Below, in pieces: positions 16,930 through 25,526 of a stretch of DNA of 37,611 nt (position 1 is the stretch's first letter; the number at the start of each line of letters is the position of its first letter). Location of the stretch: positions 1-37,611 of the forward strand of contig JAJDAV010000021.1 of the NCBI GenBank assembly GCA_029261695.1, read 5' to 3'. The DNA is from Nitrospinaceae bacterium (GTDB lineage: Bacteria > Nitrospinota > Nitrospinia > Nitrospinales > VA-1). A program made the translations under genes and the position numbers. The notes under the pieces are model-generated. The model did no database searches, was not told the origin of the DNA, and saw nothing but the letters and a program-made list of their open reading frames with translations.

Positions 16930-19164
16930 ATGAGGGTTCAAGAGCTTACTGAAGAGCTTTTAAAATATTTGCCTGATGCCGATATTGGTATTGTTCGAAA
17001 GGCTTACGACTATTCTGCCAAAGCCCATCTTGGGCAGAACCGAAGGTCAGGCGAGGCCTATATTTCCCATCCTATCGAAGTAGCTCACAATCTCGTTAAA
17101 CTGAAAATGGATGAGAATACTCTGGCAGCCGCTTTATTGCACGATACCCTTGAGGACACCCTGTCCACTCCCGAAGAAATTCAAGAACTGTTTGGCGACG
17201 AAATATTTCAGCTGGTGGATGGAGTTACAAAGATCAGCAAGATGAATTTTTCGAGCCGTGAAGAAAACCAGGCAGAGAACTATCGAAAGATGATTTTTGC
17301 TATGGCGAAAGACATTCGAGTTGTTCTAATCAAACTAGCCGACCGCGCACATAATGTAGCAACCTTGGAATCGCTTTCAGAAGAACGGCAAAGGCGTATC
17401 GCAAGGGAAACTCTAGATATCTATGCTCCCATTGCCAACCGGCTTGGAATCGGTTGGCTCAAGACGGATCTGGAAAACAACTCCTTCCGCTATCTATACC
17501 CTGAGGAATACCGAGCTATTGAAGAAAAAGTGGCCAAGGGGCAAGAGTATCGTGAGAAGTATGTAGAAAAATCTATTTCGAGATTGGAAAAGGAATTAAA
17601 GTCAGTCGATATCAAGGGAAAAGTTGCGGGAAGACCGAAAAACTATTTCAGCATTTATAAAAAAATGATGGATCAGAATATCGGTTTTGAAGATGTTTAT
17701 GATCTGGTGGGATTAAGAGTGTTGACGGATTCATTACAGAATTGTTATTCCGTTCTGGGTCTGGTGCATTCGCTTTGGAAACCGATACCCGGTAAATTTA
17801 AAGATTATATTGCGATGCCCAAACCAAATAGATACCAGTCTCTCCATACAACAGTGATTGGGCCGCGAGGGGAAAGGGTAGAGGTTCAGATTCGTTCTGA
17901 TGAAATGCATAAGACTTGTGAGGATGGAATTGCTGCTCATTGGCGATACAAGGAGAGTGATAGCCAAGATGAAAAGGGTATAAATAACCAGCTCCTATGG
18001 GTTCGCCATCTGCTTGAAAATCAGAAGGATTTGATGAACCCAAAAGAGTTTCTAAATGCGTTTAAAGTTAACCTTTTTCCTCACGAAGTTTTTGTTTTCA
18101 CCCCTGAGGGAGAGGTTATTGAACTGCCTTACGATGCGACTCCCATAGACTTTGCATTTCAGGTTCATACCGATGTCGGTTATCACTGTCAGTCCGTCAA
18201 AGTAAATGGCAAGACCGTGCCGTTACGTTATAAATTAAGGAATGGGGATCAAGTTGAGGTTTTGACTTCTGAGGATGCTTCTCCCAGCCGAGACTGGCTT
18301 TCTTTTGTAAAAACTTCAAAGGCGCGAAATCGGATATCAAGTTTTATAAATAATGAAGAGAGGGCTTACAGCCTTGAATTTGGCAAAGAGTTATTAGAAA
18401 AAGAAATTCGTGAATACGGTTTTGATCCTTTTCAGGTGTTGAGTAATGAAGGGTTGGAAGAGGCTGCGCAAGCTTGTGGCTTCAAATCACCCGAAAGCTT
18501 GTTTGTTGGGCTTGGGATTGGAAAGTTATCAACCCATCATGTTCTTGAAAAGTTACTGCCAAAAGAGGATCTGGAAGGAATAAAACCAAAAGAAGAGACG
18601 CTGATTAAGCTCAAGGAAAATAAACCAGCAAATGCCATTAAGGTGCAGTGCTTAAATGAAAATATTATGATTCGTATTGGTAAATGTTGCCACCCTCTAC
18701 CGGGAGAACCCATTGTAGGCTACATGACACGCGGCCGAGGTGTAACGGTTCATCATATTGACTGCCCCAGTGTGAGCCGAGTGATTGATGATTCAGAACG
18801 ATTGCTGGGTGTGGAATGGGACACGGGAAACAAAACAATCTACCAAGCTCATATTGCAATTGTTGCTGAAGATAACCCAGGGTTGTTTGCAAGTATTGGT
18901 CAGGCGTTTGCAGAAGGAGGAATTAATTTAACGCGTGCAAATGTTCAACAGGGGGCGCACAAAAGAGCCTATTTTGATCTCTCAATCGAAATTCATGATG
19001 TGGAGCATCTAAATCAGACTCTGGATAAAATCAGGCAGGTCGAAGGCGTAATTTATTTAGAGCGGATGAAAGAGTTTAATAAAAATTCGCCTGTCAAAAA
19101 TAGATTGGAAGCAATGGGGGGAGACTTGAAACCAAAAAGCGAGAGTAAACTGATTGTAAACTAA
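16930..19164 (+). CDS. rel: Bifunctional (p)ppGpp synthetase/hydrolase, RelA/SpoT family
   Basis: 744 residues, the standard length for a long RSH protein controlling the stringent response. The hydrolase HD domain is intact: [10 protein letters not shown] and HD at 71-72 (LLHDTLEDT). The synthetase domain has YDLVGLRV and [21 protein letters not shown] from residue 288. Its K-F-K-D form is the one found in bifunctional enzymes, whereas monofunctional RelA has an acidic version. A TGS domain (about 385-447), a zinc-finger-like region with [12 protein letters not shown], and an ACT domain (about 640-715) follow. Both activities should be present. The stop codon overlaps the stop of the convergent rpmB. 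Confidence 0.96.
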   Translation: MRVQELTEELLKYLPDADIGIVRKAYDYSAKAHLGQNRRSGEAYISHPIEVAHNLVKLKMDENTLAAALLHDTLEDTLSTPEEIQELFGDEIFQLVDGVTKISKMNFSSREENQAENYRKMIFAMAKDIRVVLIKLADRAHNVATLESLSEERQRRIARETLDIYAPIANRLGIGWLKTDLENNSFRYLYPEEYRAIEEKVAKGQEYREKYVEKSISRLEKELKSVDIKGKVAGRPKNYFSIYKKMMDQNIGFEDVYDLVGLRVLTDSLQNCYSVLGLVHSLWKPIPGKFKDYIAMPKPNRYQSLHTTVIGPRGERVEVQIRSDEMHKTCEDGIAAHWRYKESDSQDEKGINNQLLWVRHLLENQKDLMNPKEFLNAFKVNLFPHEVFVFTPEGEVIELPYDATPIDFAFQVHTDVGYHCQSVKVNGKTVPLRYKLRNGDQVEVLTSEDASPSRDWLSFVKTSKARNRISSFINNEERAYSLEFGKELLEKEIREYGFDPFQVLSNEGLEEAAQACGFKSPESLFVGLGIGKLSTHHVLEKLLPKEDLEGIKPKEETLIKLKENKPANAIKVQCLNENIMIRIGKCCHPLPGEPIVGYMTRGRGVTVHHIDCPSVSRVIDDSERLLGVEWDTGNKTIYQAHIAIVAEDNPGLFASIGQAFAEGGINLTRANVQQGAHKRAYFDLSIEIHDVEHLNQTLDKIRQVEGVIYLERMKEFNKNSPVKNRLEAMGGDLKPKSESKLIVN

Positions 19165-19352
19165 ATTGCTTTTGTAACTTTTCCTGACTTAAGGCATCGA
19201 GTGCAAACCTTCACGGTTTTAATAGATCCCTTCATTACTACGCGTAGCTTTTTCAGGTTGGGTTTCCAGACTCTGCGAGTTTTGTTGTTCGCATGACTGA
19301 CATTATTACCAGATTGGGGTTTTTTATCACAAACTTCACATTGCTGGGACAT
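19161..19352 (-). CDS. rpmB: 50S ribosomal protein bL28
   Basis: 63 residues with the bL28 hallmarks: C5/C8 near the start ([20 protein letters not shown]), [12 protein letters not shown], and the pair C50/C53 ([10 protein letters not shown]). The four cysteines make this a zinc-binding (C+) form. Its last three bases overlap the rel stop region (CTA at 19161-19163 is the TAG stop on the minus strand; the rel TAA is 19162-19164), so the two genes converge tail to tail without a spacer. Confidence 0.96.
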   Translation of the reverse strand: MSQQCEVCDKKPQSGNNVSHANNKTRRVWKPNLKKLRVVMKGSIKTVKVCTRCLKSGKVTKAI

Positions 19353-19426
19353 CTAAAGCACTCCGAAAAATATTGTCTTAAAGAAACGTAGATGCTAGCA
19401 TAACCTAGTATTGGGAGCAAGACTAA

Positions 19427-19672
19427 TTGATCGATAAAGCTATGATAATCAACAAAAACTCCACAATAAATGAAATTCTCAGTGCCTACCCGGACTCCAA
19501 AAGGTTTTTTAATGAACGGGATATGGCATGCAGCAGTTGTTTTGCCGTCAATTTCGACACTTTAGAAAAAGGTGCCCTCATGCATGGCTTGGAGGTCAAC
19601 GTATTGATTGAGCAACTCGAAGATTTTCTGAAAACGCTTCCCACGCCTATTGCTTCTCAACAGCATAAATAG
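19427..19672 (+). CDS. DUF1858 / hybrid-cluster-associated redox disulfide domain protein
   Basis: 81 residues. The core INKNSTINEILSAYPDSKRFFNERDMACSSCFAVNFDTLEKGALMHGLE fits DUF1858, a small domain often encoded near or fused to hybrid-cluster proteins, with a CxxC motif (ACSSC) that may form a redox disulfide. The TTG at 19427 is preferred because GGGAG lies about 9 nt upstream. ATG at 19442, five codons later, has no ribosome binding site. No hybrid-cluster protein gene is adjacent. The physiological partner is unknown. Confidence 0.82.
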   Translation: MIDKAMIINKNSTINEILSAYPDSKRFFNERDMACSSCFAVNFDTLEKGALMHGLEVNVLIEQLEDFLKTLPTPIASQQHK

Positions 19673-19749
19673 ATATAGCCAAGAGGGAAATCACATCCTG
19701 ATTTTTGTAAGGGATTTTATTGCAAAGATAGGGCGATCTTCCGCCGCCG

Positions 19750-19773
19750 AATTGAACCCGGACGGGTTCAATT
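19750..19773. terminator. Inverted repeat between convergent genes, possible bidirectional terminator
   Basis: AATTGAACCC (19750-19759) pairs perfectly with GGGTTCAATT (19764-19773) around a GGAC loop. It lies between the DUF1858 gene (plus) and flgM (minus). The T-tract is poor on both sides, so a protein-binding site is an alternative. Confidence 0.45.
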
Positions 19774-19819
19774 TAATACTAAAAGGATTCCGATAGTCGT
19801 TTGCTTAGATCAGATACTA

Positions 19820-20119
19820 CTAAGATTCTTGCAGTATGTTTCTTAAAATGCCTTCTGCAATATCTCGGCTATCAACATTATACCCGTTTTCAATCGCCGC
19901 TTTGACTCGTGCGACTTCGCTTGCGCGGACGTTAGGGGTTGTGTTGATGACTTCATTCGCTAATTGCACATCTCTAGCGCGTGAAGAAATTTTGATCTGT
20001 TCGCCGCCGCCGGCAGATGCTGCACCCTCGCTTTTTGATACGGGTGCTTTGTCGCCAACCTTGACTCGGTCCTGAATGGTTTTGTTTTTGATTCGAAAAT
20101 CGTTGCCTGGGATTTCCAT
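19820..20119 (-). CDS. flgM: Anti-sigma-28 factor FlgM
   Basis: 99 residues from the ATG at 20119, chosen because AAAGG lies 8 nt upstream and the length is typical. The frame could extend to a TTG at 20188 without matching the family. The C-terminal half carries the sigma-28-binding signature: EQIKISSRARDVQLANEVI, then VRASEVARVKAAIENGYNVDSRDIAEGILRNIL. FlgM holds FliA (sigma-28) until the hook-basal body is complete and is then exported. The N-terminal half is low-complexity and likely disordered. This is the only flagellar structural-cascade gene in the window. Its own sigma-28-type promoter is visible upstream. Confidence 0.93.
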   Translation of the reverse strand: MEIPGNDFRIKNKTIQDRVKVGDKAPVSKSEGAASAGGGEQIKISSRARDVQLANEVINTTPNVRASEVARVKAAIENGYNVDSRDIAEGILRNILQES

Positions 20120-20212
20120 TTTGCTAACCTTTTCTCTTTTTTTGGTAAATAAGATGGATTCTAAAAACCCGTTCTTTAGCTCCTCCAAGAGTGAACTAGG
20201 TCTTCAAAGAAT

Positions 20213-20239
20213 TTATCGGTATTGGGCTCAGATACTTTA
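20213..20239 (-). promoter_or_regulatory. Sigma-28 (FliA) type promoter for flgM
   Basis: On the minus strand the sequence reads TAAAGTAT, 11 nt, ACCGATAA (20239 down to 20213). The classical sigma-28 consensus is TAAAGTTT-N11-GCCGATAA, so each box matches 7 of 8 with the exact spacing. The expected start lies near 20206, giving a leader of about 87 nt to ATG 20119. This closes the usual feedback in which FliA transcribes its own inhibitor. Confidence 0.8.
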
Positions 20240-20426
20240 GTCGAAATATTAAATAAATTATATTTTTTTATAGCTGTAACTCCTTTAAAATACCGGTTTA
20301 TCTCCAGAGTGTCAAGTTGGCTTGGGGATATTGAGGCTTTTTCAAAATGAGATTATTCAGCTAAATTTTGTCAGTAAAATTATATTTAACAATTTCTTAC
20401 AATGCATCCTCAATCCGATAAAATCT

Positions 20427-20855
20427 ATGGTGTTTAAGAATCCAGTTCCCACGGTAGACGTCATTATAGAAAATGGAGAAGGAATTGTGCTCATTGAGAG
20501 GGCAAATTTGCCTTTTGGCTGGGCGATTCCTGGGGGATTTGTGGATTATGGTGAATCTCTTGAAGATGCAGCTCGAAGGGAAGCACTTGAGGAAACAGGA
20601 CTAAAAATAGAGTTATTACAGCAATTTCATACGTATTCTGACCCATCCAGAGATGTCCGCCAGCATAATATTTCTACCGTTTTTATTGCCAGGGCAGAGG
20701 GTGTCCCCAAGGCAGATACCGATGCAAAACAGGCTGTAATTTATCCATTAAACGCTTTTCCTGAGCCTTTAGTGTTCGACCATGCAAAAATATTGGCTGA
20801 TTATGTTAAATGGCTGGATAGCGGCAGATCTGGAACAGTCCGGCTAAAACCCTGA
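20427..20855 (+). CDS. Nudix hydrolase (ADP-ribose pyrophosphatase-like)
   Basis: 142 residues from ATG 20427. The full Nudix box GX5EX7REUXEEXGU is present at residues 37-59 (G37, E43, R51, E52, E55, E56, G58). The opening [11 protein letters not shown] and the [15 protein letters not shown] segment are typical of a small subfamily acting on ADP-ribose-like or sugar-nucleotide substrates; the exact substrate cannot be read. The frame continues upstream to TTG 20322, but that extension ([16 protein letters not shown]) is not family-like. Neither start has a clear ribosome binding site. The M28-like gene follows after 16 nt. Confidence 0.88.
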   Translation: MVFKNPVPTVDVIIENGEGIVLIERANLPFGWAIPGGFVDYGESLEDAARREALEETGLKIELLQQFHTYSDPSRDVRQHNISTVFIARAEGVPKADTDAKQAVIYPLNAFPEPLVFDHAKILADYVKWLDSGRSGTVRLKP

Positions 20856-20871
20856 AGATCAGAAAGAATAT

Positions 20872-21798
20872 ATGAGGAAGACAGTCACAAAATTAATATC
20901 GGTTTTTATTATTATCGCCTGCCTGATTCCATTAAAAACGGTAATGGCTGGTACGGTGGATAATGAAAAATATTCGAAAATTATCTGGAATTACTTGGAA
21001 ACGCTTTGTGCTTTCGGCCCCCGTAACCCAGGTAGCGAAGGTTATCGAGAAACTATTGAGCTCATCCGTCGAGTAGGAAAAAAATATGCCGACCAGGTTG
21101 TAGAGCATCCCTTCCAAGTCCAAATATCAGAACAGAAAAAGATTCGCATGGTCAATTTGGAGTTGCAATTTGCAGGCACAAAAGGGGGAGCGCCTATTTT
21201 AATCGGTTCCCATTTTGACACCCGTCCTTTTGCAGACCAGGAAACAGACCCTGAAAAGCAAATCCTGCCTATAATAGGTGCCAATGATGGTGGTTCATCT
21301 ACAGCCCTCTTGTTAGGCTTGGCGCATTATCTTTTTCAACACCCGCCTCCCAGACCAATTCATCTGGTGTTTTTTGATGGCGAGGATTACGGCACGAGCG
21401 CATCAGGACTCAATTTACTTGGGTCGACACATTATGCTCAAAGCCTTTTCAAGCAAGACCGAAAATCCTGGCCCTATTGGGTATTGGTCATAGATATGAT
21501 CGGAGATAAGGATCTGCAAATATATAAGGAGACTTATTCTTTGAAAAGCAGCGGACGTTTTCTTGATAAAATTTATTCCATCGCTGAAGAGAAAAAAATC
21601 ACATCTTTTATATCGAAATCAAAGTACACCATTTTTGATGATCATTATCCTTTTTATAAAATGGGTATTCCCGCGACAGTTCTGATCGATTTCGATTATC
21701 CTTATTGGCATACTCAGGAGGATACGCTGGATAAATGTTCTCCAGAAAGTATGATTTCTGTATTTTCTGTAGTAACTGAAGCGATTAAAAGTTTTTAG
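20872..21798 (+). CDS. Exported glutaminyl-cyclase/M28-like metalloprotein
   Basis: 308 residues with a signal peptide (about 1-26, ending VMAG). The fold is the M28/QC type: IGSHFDTRPF (112-120), ANDGGSS with D139, FFDGED with E171, DMIGD, and YWHTQEDT with H280. In glutaminyl-peptide cyclotransferases a single zinc is held by Asp, Glu and His in just these positions, and the segments DGGSSTALLLGLA and WHTQEDTLDKCS are very QC-like. It probably cyclises N-terminal Gln of exported proteins to pyroglutamate, or acts as an aminopeptidase. It is likely co-transcribed with the Nudix gene and converges on the protease gene 8 nt away. Confidence 0.87.
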   Translation: MRKTVTKLISVFIIIACLIPLKTVMAGTVDNEKYSKIIWNYLETLCAFGPRNPGSEGYRETIELIRRVGKKYADQVVEHPFQVQISEQKKIRMVNLELQFAGTKGGAPILIGSHFDTRPFADQETDPEKQILPIIGANDGGSSTALLLGLAHYLFQHPPPRPIHLVFFDGEDYGTSASGLNLLGSTHYAQSLFKQDRKSWPYWVLVIDMIGDKDLQIYKETYSLKSSGRFLDKIYSIAEEKKITSFISKSKYTIFDDHYPFYKMGIPATVLIDFDYPYWHTQEDTLDKCSPESMISVFSVVTEAIKSF

Positions 21799-21806
21799 GC
21801 AGGGGA

Positions 21807-23162
21807 TTAATGCACCGTTGGAAGTTCGGATAGTTTTTGCTTGGCTTCTTCACTGAGAGGGTCCATTTCCAAAATTGTTTGTAACTCTTCTTTAGCTTTT
21901 TTATAGGCTTTCTTGTTTAAGTGAATTTCGTATAGCTTCCAGCGCATGGAAAGAAAATCGAGACCCATTTTTGCAGAACGCTCATAAGATTTCTGTGCTT
22001 CATCAAAACGTTTCAGAGCAAATTGAGAGTTTCCAAGATTAAAACTGGTGATGGCAAATTCTGGATTCAGTGTCAGCGCCTTTTTTAAATAAGGGATGGC
22101 TTCTTCGGGTTTGCCAAGTTTATTTAACACAGCCCCCAGATTGGATAAGGCCTGTATGAAATTGGGGTATACCTCAATCGCTTTTTTAAACAGGTTCTTT
22201 GCTTCCTCAATTTTCCCTGAGCGAAAATAGTATCCACCCAGATTGGACAAAGCTTCGGGAAAGTTGGGTTGCAGTGCAATTGTTTTTTCATATTGCTCGA
22301 TGGCTTGATCTTCCATCCCAAGGTCGCGATAGGCAACTGCCAGGTCATAGTGAGCCAGAGTAAAACTTGGGTCCAGCTCAAGAATTTTTTCAAATTCATC
22401 TATTGCTTTATTAGGGTCTCCCAATCCGTACTGATAGAAATTCCCACGATAATACATGGCCTCTTTTGAGTTTTTGTCTTGTTGTAAAAGTTCTTGAAAG
22501 CTGAAGGTTCCTGTTTCATTTAAAAAAGGCTTAATATTTTGGATCGGAATTGCAAGGTTGATGGATCGACCTTCAATTGTGGCAATTCCTACAACTTTAT
22601 TAGATTTGTCAACCAAGGGGCCACCGCTGAAACCCTGACCAAACGCCGTGGTGGTATAGATGAATGGAATATTTGGAAAAGCTTGTGGATGCACGCCAAG
22701 AACAAAGCCGTAAGTTTGAGCTATTACGCCTTCTACCGTCCCATCATTTTCCTTTATGTTTTCAGATAAATACCCCAGTGCGCTGGTGTAATCGTATGAC
22801 TTGATGCTGGAAGAGTCGCCTAATTCCAAAGTTGAGTAAAAACCGTCGTCAAGTTTTAAAATTGCAAAATCCTTGGTGCGATCAATTTTATGAATTCCTT
22901 TTACATCCGCCTGAATGCCATTTGGGAAGTAGGCTTTGACCGAGTGGGCATCTACGAGCACATGGTAATTTGTTACCAAAGTGCCTTCGGGTTGAACCAC
23001 GAAGCCCGACCCAGTTCCCACAGTTTTACCTGCTTTGTCCTTTGCAATTAATAGAGCGACTGCATTTTTGTTTACTTCATGGGCACTTGCTGAACTCAGC
23101 AAACACAGTGAAAGTAACAGGGTGCTGAAAAAAGCAAAACATTTATGATGAGTGAGTTTCAT
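21807..23162 (-). CDS. Exported trypsin-like serine protease with TPR repeats
   Basis: 451 residues. The signal peptide spans 1-27 (ASAHE). An HtrA-like chymotrypsin-fold domain (about 32-215) has the complete triad H67 (TNYHVLVD), D98 (KDFAILKL) and S179 (GQGFSGGPLV). There is no PDZ domain. Instead, about six TPR units fill 220-445 (for example ALSNLGGYYFRSGKIEEAKNLFKKAI). It should be a periplasmic protease with a protein-binding scaffold in place of PDZ. A weak promoter is possible upstream on the minus strand: TTGACG (23203-23198), 17 nt, TAACTA (23180-23175). Confidence 0.9.
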   Translation of the reverse strand: MKLTHHKCFAFFSTLLLSLCLLSSASAHEVNKNAVALLIAKDKAGKTVGTGSGFVVQPEGTLVTNYHVLVDAHSVKAYFPNGIQADVKGIHKIDRTKDFAILKLDDGFYSTLELGDSSSIKSYDYTSALGYLSENIKENDGTVEGVIAQTYGFVLGVHPQAFPNIPFIYTTTAFGQGFSGGPLVDKSNKVVGIATIEGRSINLAIPIQNIKPFLNETGTFSFQELLQQDKNSKEAMYYRGNFYQYGLGDPNKAIDEFEKILELDPSFTLAHYDLAVAYRDLGMEDQAIEQYEKTIALQPNFPEALSNLGGYYFRSGKIEEAKNLFKKAIEVYPNFIQALSNLGAVLNKLGKPEEAIPYLKKALTLNPEFAITSFNLGNSQFALKRFDEAQKSYERSAKMGLDFLSMRWKLYEIHLNKKAYKKAKEELQTILEMDPLSEEAKQKLSELPTVH

Positions 23163-23321
23163 TATTGAAAACAGTAGTTATGGGAATTTTAGGAATCCGT
23201 CAAACTTAAGAACACATTTGTAAAAGCGGATTAATTTGGATTGATTAAATTATAACAGATTTTGGCATACAGAGGCTAATCGGTTAGGGAAAAGCTGAAG
23301 GAATTTTAGGTAGAGAAAACA

Positions 23322-23346
23322 CACGGCCCAGCATTGCCAGGCCGTG
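23322..23346 (-). terminator. Rho-independent terminator of the DUF4399 gene
   Basis: CACGGCC (23322-23328) pairs with GGCCGTG (23340-23346). Read on the minus strand the hairpin lies about 15 nt after the stop of the DUF4399 gene and is followed by TGTTTTCT, a modest T-tract. Confidence 0.6.
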
Positions 23347-23360
23347 AGTGAGAGTGCAAC

Positions 23361-24107
23361 CTATTTGACGTTAAAAGTTACTTCCGTGGTTAATGCGGGG
23401 TTATAAGGAACATGGTTCCCTTTTGCAAAAAGAGCACGGACGGTATGTTTCCCTGAGGATAATTTGATTTCTTTGCAGGTTGATCCATCGCCCATATGAA
23501 TGTGGTTGGCATCTTTGCCAATGGGCTTGCTCAAATCTCTCGGCAGGTCCACATCCACGAGAAGGTGATGATGCCCTTTACCTTCATTCACTCCCTTTTT
23601 CGCCGGTTCTACTTCTACTCCCGATGTTTCGAGGCAAACTTTAACTGGACCTGACACCATGGCACCTTTTGGGGGACTGGTGATGGTTACGTTTGCAAGA
23701 ACTTCGATAGAAACTTTTGCTGTAATGGCAGGGTTGTAGGGAATATGGTTCCCCTTAGCAAATAAAGCACGCAGGGTATGTTTGCCGGCAGCAAGGTTTA
23801 AGGTTTTGCATTTAGATCCATCGCCCATATGAACGTGGTTTGCGTCTTTGCCAATGGGATGGCTCAAATTTCCTGGCAGATCTACATCCACTAGAATATG
23901 GTGATGTCCTTTGCCTTCATGGACGCCTTTTTTAGCTGGCTCTACCATAACTCCTGTAGTCGCGAGGCAGACCTTAACGGGGCCCGAAACTTTAGCTCCA
24001 TCAGCCGGTTCGGTGATGGATACGGAATTGCTGGCAAATGCCGCTGTGCAGGAAATAGAATAAATTAGCGCTGAGATAAAAATATGCTTTGTACTGAAAA
24101 TTCTCAT
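23361..24107 (-). CDS. Exported protein with two tandem DUF4399 domains
   Basis: 248 residues with a signal peptide of about 25. Two copies of one domain follow (about 29-136 and 139-247). By hand alignment 80 of 108 positions are identical. Each copy holds VSGPVKVCL, EGKGHHH-I/L-LVDVDLP, PIGKDANH-V/I-HMGDGS, and HTxRALFAKGNH-x-PYNPA. The shared GHHH...H clusters and one cysteine pair per repeat suggest metal binding or a disulfide. DUF4399 is an uncharacterised exported domain, usually single. The high similarity points to a recent internal duplication. Confidence 0.88.
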   Translation of the reverse strand: MRIFSTKHIFISALIYSISCTAAFASNSVSITEPADGAKVSGPVKVCLATTGVMVEPAKKGVHEGKGHHHILVDVDLPGNLSHPIGKDANHVHMGDGSKCKTLNLAAGKHTLRALFAKGNHIPYNPAITAKVSIEVLANVTITSPPKGAMVSGPVKVCLETSGVEVEPAKKGVNEGKGHHHLLVDVDLPRDLSKPIGKDANHIHMGDGSTCKEIKLSSGKHTVRALFAKGNHVPYNPALTTEVTFNVK

Positions 24108-24275
24108 GTAGCAGGGCTCCTGATATATAATTGTTGTTGGTGTAAGGTCTAAAGGGATGCGATAGATTCTTGATGTTACTGTATTAGACTTTTGCTTTTA
24201 GATAATAAAATGAAGTGAAAGTTTCAAAAAAAGTTGAACAATGTCGCGGGAATTACTGAAATTGCCCTATTTCCC

Positions 24276-24304
24276 TTGACATCGAAATCAGAGTTACATA
24301 ACCT
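24276..24304 (+). promoter_or_regulatory. Possible promoter upstream of the Mrp/Nbp35 gene
   Basis: TTGACA (24276-24281) with a 17-nt spacer to TAACCT (24299-24304). The -35 is perfect and the -10 is weak (3 of 6). The rest of 24108-24390 holds no gene. AGGAGG at 24380-24385 is a strong ribosome binding site for ATG 24391. Confidence 0.4.
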
Positions 24305-24390
24305 CGGAGTTTAGGCCAATTTTATTCCAGGGTGTTTCCCCCATTTTTGTCTGTTCGAGGGAACCCCTATGATTTTTTTAGGAGGTTTAG

Positions 24391-25293
24391 ATGGTTGTCA
24401 CTGGAGAGTGTCGGTTGCTTCACACATGTGAAATGTGTGAGTTTAATAATGAAACCGATTGCAAAGCCGACAAAAATGAGCATAACCGCTGGCTTGTCAA
24501 TAAGAGGATGAATGATATTAAGCATAAGCTTATTATTGGCAGTAATAAGGGTGGTGTTGGTAAAAGTACTGTTACCACTAATCTTGCAATTGCATTGCAG
24601 GAAAGCGGTTATTCGGTAGGATTGGCAGACGCTGATTTACATGGACCTAATATTCCAAAACTATTGCAAGCTGAAAATGTACGCTTGAAGTCAACCGATG
24701 TAGGAATTGATCCTTATGAGACTAGTAACGGATTGAAAGTCGCTTCACTGGGTTTCTTAATTGAAGATCCGAATATGCATATTGCATGGCGCGATGCGGT
24801 TAAATATGATTTTATTATCGAGCTTCTGGGAAATATAAACTGGGGCAAGCTAGATTATTTACTTTTTGATTTACCACCGGGTACCGGTAACGAGCAGATT
24901 ACAATCATCGATTTCATTGGTGAAGTGGATGGCGCCGTGGTTGTTACCACACCTCAGGACTTGGCTATTCTCGACGCTCGTAAAATGATCTCTTTTTCCA
25001 GGGACAGTAATGTGCCGATTGTGGGTGTTATTGAAAATATGAGCACCATGTCATGTCCGCATTGTGAAAAAGATATTGATGTGTTCAAAAAAGGTGGCGG
25101 AAAGAAACTGGCAGAAGAGCTTGTTCTCCCTTATCTAGGAAGCATTCCCCTTGATGGTGAAATTGTTGCTAACTCTGATAGTGGTCAGCCAGTGGTACTT
25201 TCTTGTCCGGATTCACCTGCTGCAAAAGCATTTATGAAATTGGCAGAAAATTGTCATAAATTTTTAAATCCGGAAGAAGCTTTTAAAAAGTAA
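24391..25293 (+). CDS. Mrp/Nbp35-type iron-sulfur carrier P-loop ATPase
   Basis: 300 residues. The deviant Walker A KGGVGKST (GSNKGGVGKSTVTTNLAIAL) and ADADLHGPNIPKL are typical of the Mrp/ApbC/Nbp35 family, which carries [4Fe-4S] clusters to apoproteins. The C-terminal bridging CxxC is at C222/C225 (MSCPHCEKD). The N-terminus has four extra cysteines (C7, C13, C16, C24), like the ferredoxin-type cluster site of Nbp35 but with different spacing. Start support is excellent: AGGAGG, 5 nt, ATG. The gene ends at a strong terminator and so may be monocistronic. Confidence 0.93.
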   Translation: MVVTGECRLLHTCEMCEFNNETDCKADKNEHNRWLVNKRMNDIKHKLIIGSNKGGVGKSTVTTNLAIALQESGYSVGLADADLHGPNIPKLLQAENVRLKSTDVGIDPYETSNGLKVASLGFLIEDPNMHIAWRDAVKYDFIIELLGNINWGKLDYLLFDLPPGTGNEQITIIDFIGEVDGAVVVTTPQDLAILDARKMISFSRDSNVPIVGVIENMSTMSCPHCEKDIDVFKKGGGKKLAEELVLPYLGSIPLDGEIVANSDSGQPVVLSCPDSPAAKAFMKLAENCHKFLNPEEAFKK

Positions 25294-25296
25294 TTT

Positions 25297-25333
25297 TTCG
25301 GATTGCAAAATTCCGAATATTTTTGCAATTTTT
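25297..25333 (+). terminator. Strong rho-independent terminator with two alternative hairpins
   Basis: ATTGCAAAA (25302-25310) pairs with TTTTGCAAT (25321-25329), followed by a T-run. A second hairpin, TTCGGA (25297-25302) with TCCGAA (25312-25317), shares bases with the first, so only one can form at a time. It lies just after the Mrp/Nbp35 stop codon. Confidence 0.7.
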
Positions 25334-25526
25334 GGCAAACAAAAACTTTCAATTTATCCGCCCAATTGAGACTTAAAACGCTTCCTTTAATTTGAAACAA
25401 GGGATTGCGTTTTGGGTATTGATTGGGAGATAATAAAAGCATAAATAGAAATTAATTTTGAATCCGGGCTATTTTCTCAATGGCCTATCTTCGAATTTGA
25501 AGCTTCTCCTCTTTAAAAGGTCGGTC

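Noticed and set aside
20120-20188. Extended FlgM start at TTG 20188, with GGAGGAG near it
   Set aside because: The GGAGGAG lies inside the extended frame and not upstream of it, the added residues are not FlgM-like, and ATG 20119 has its own ribosome binding site and a normal length.
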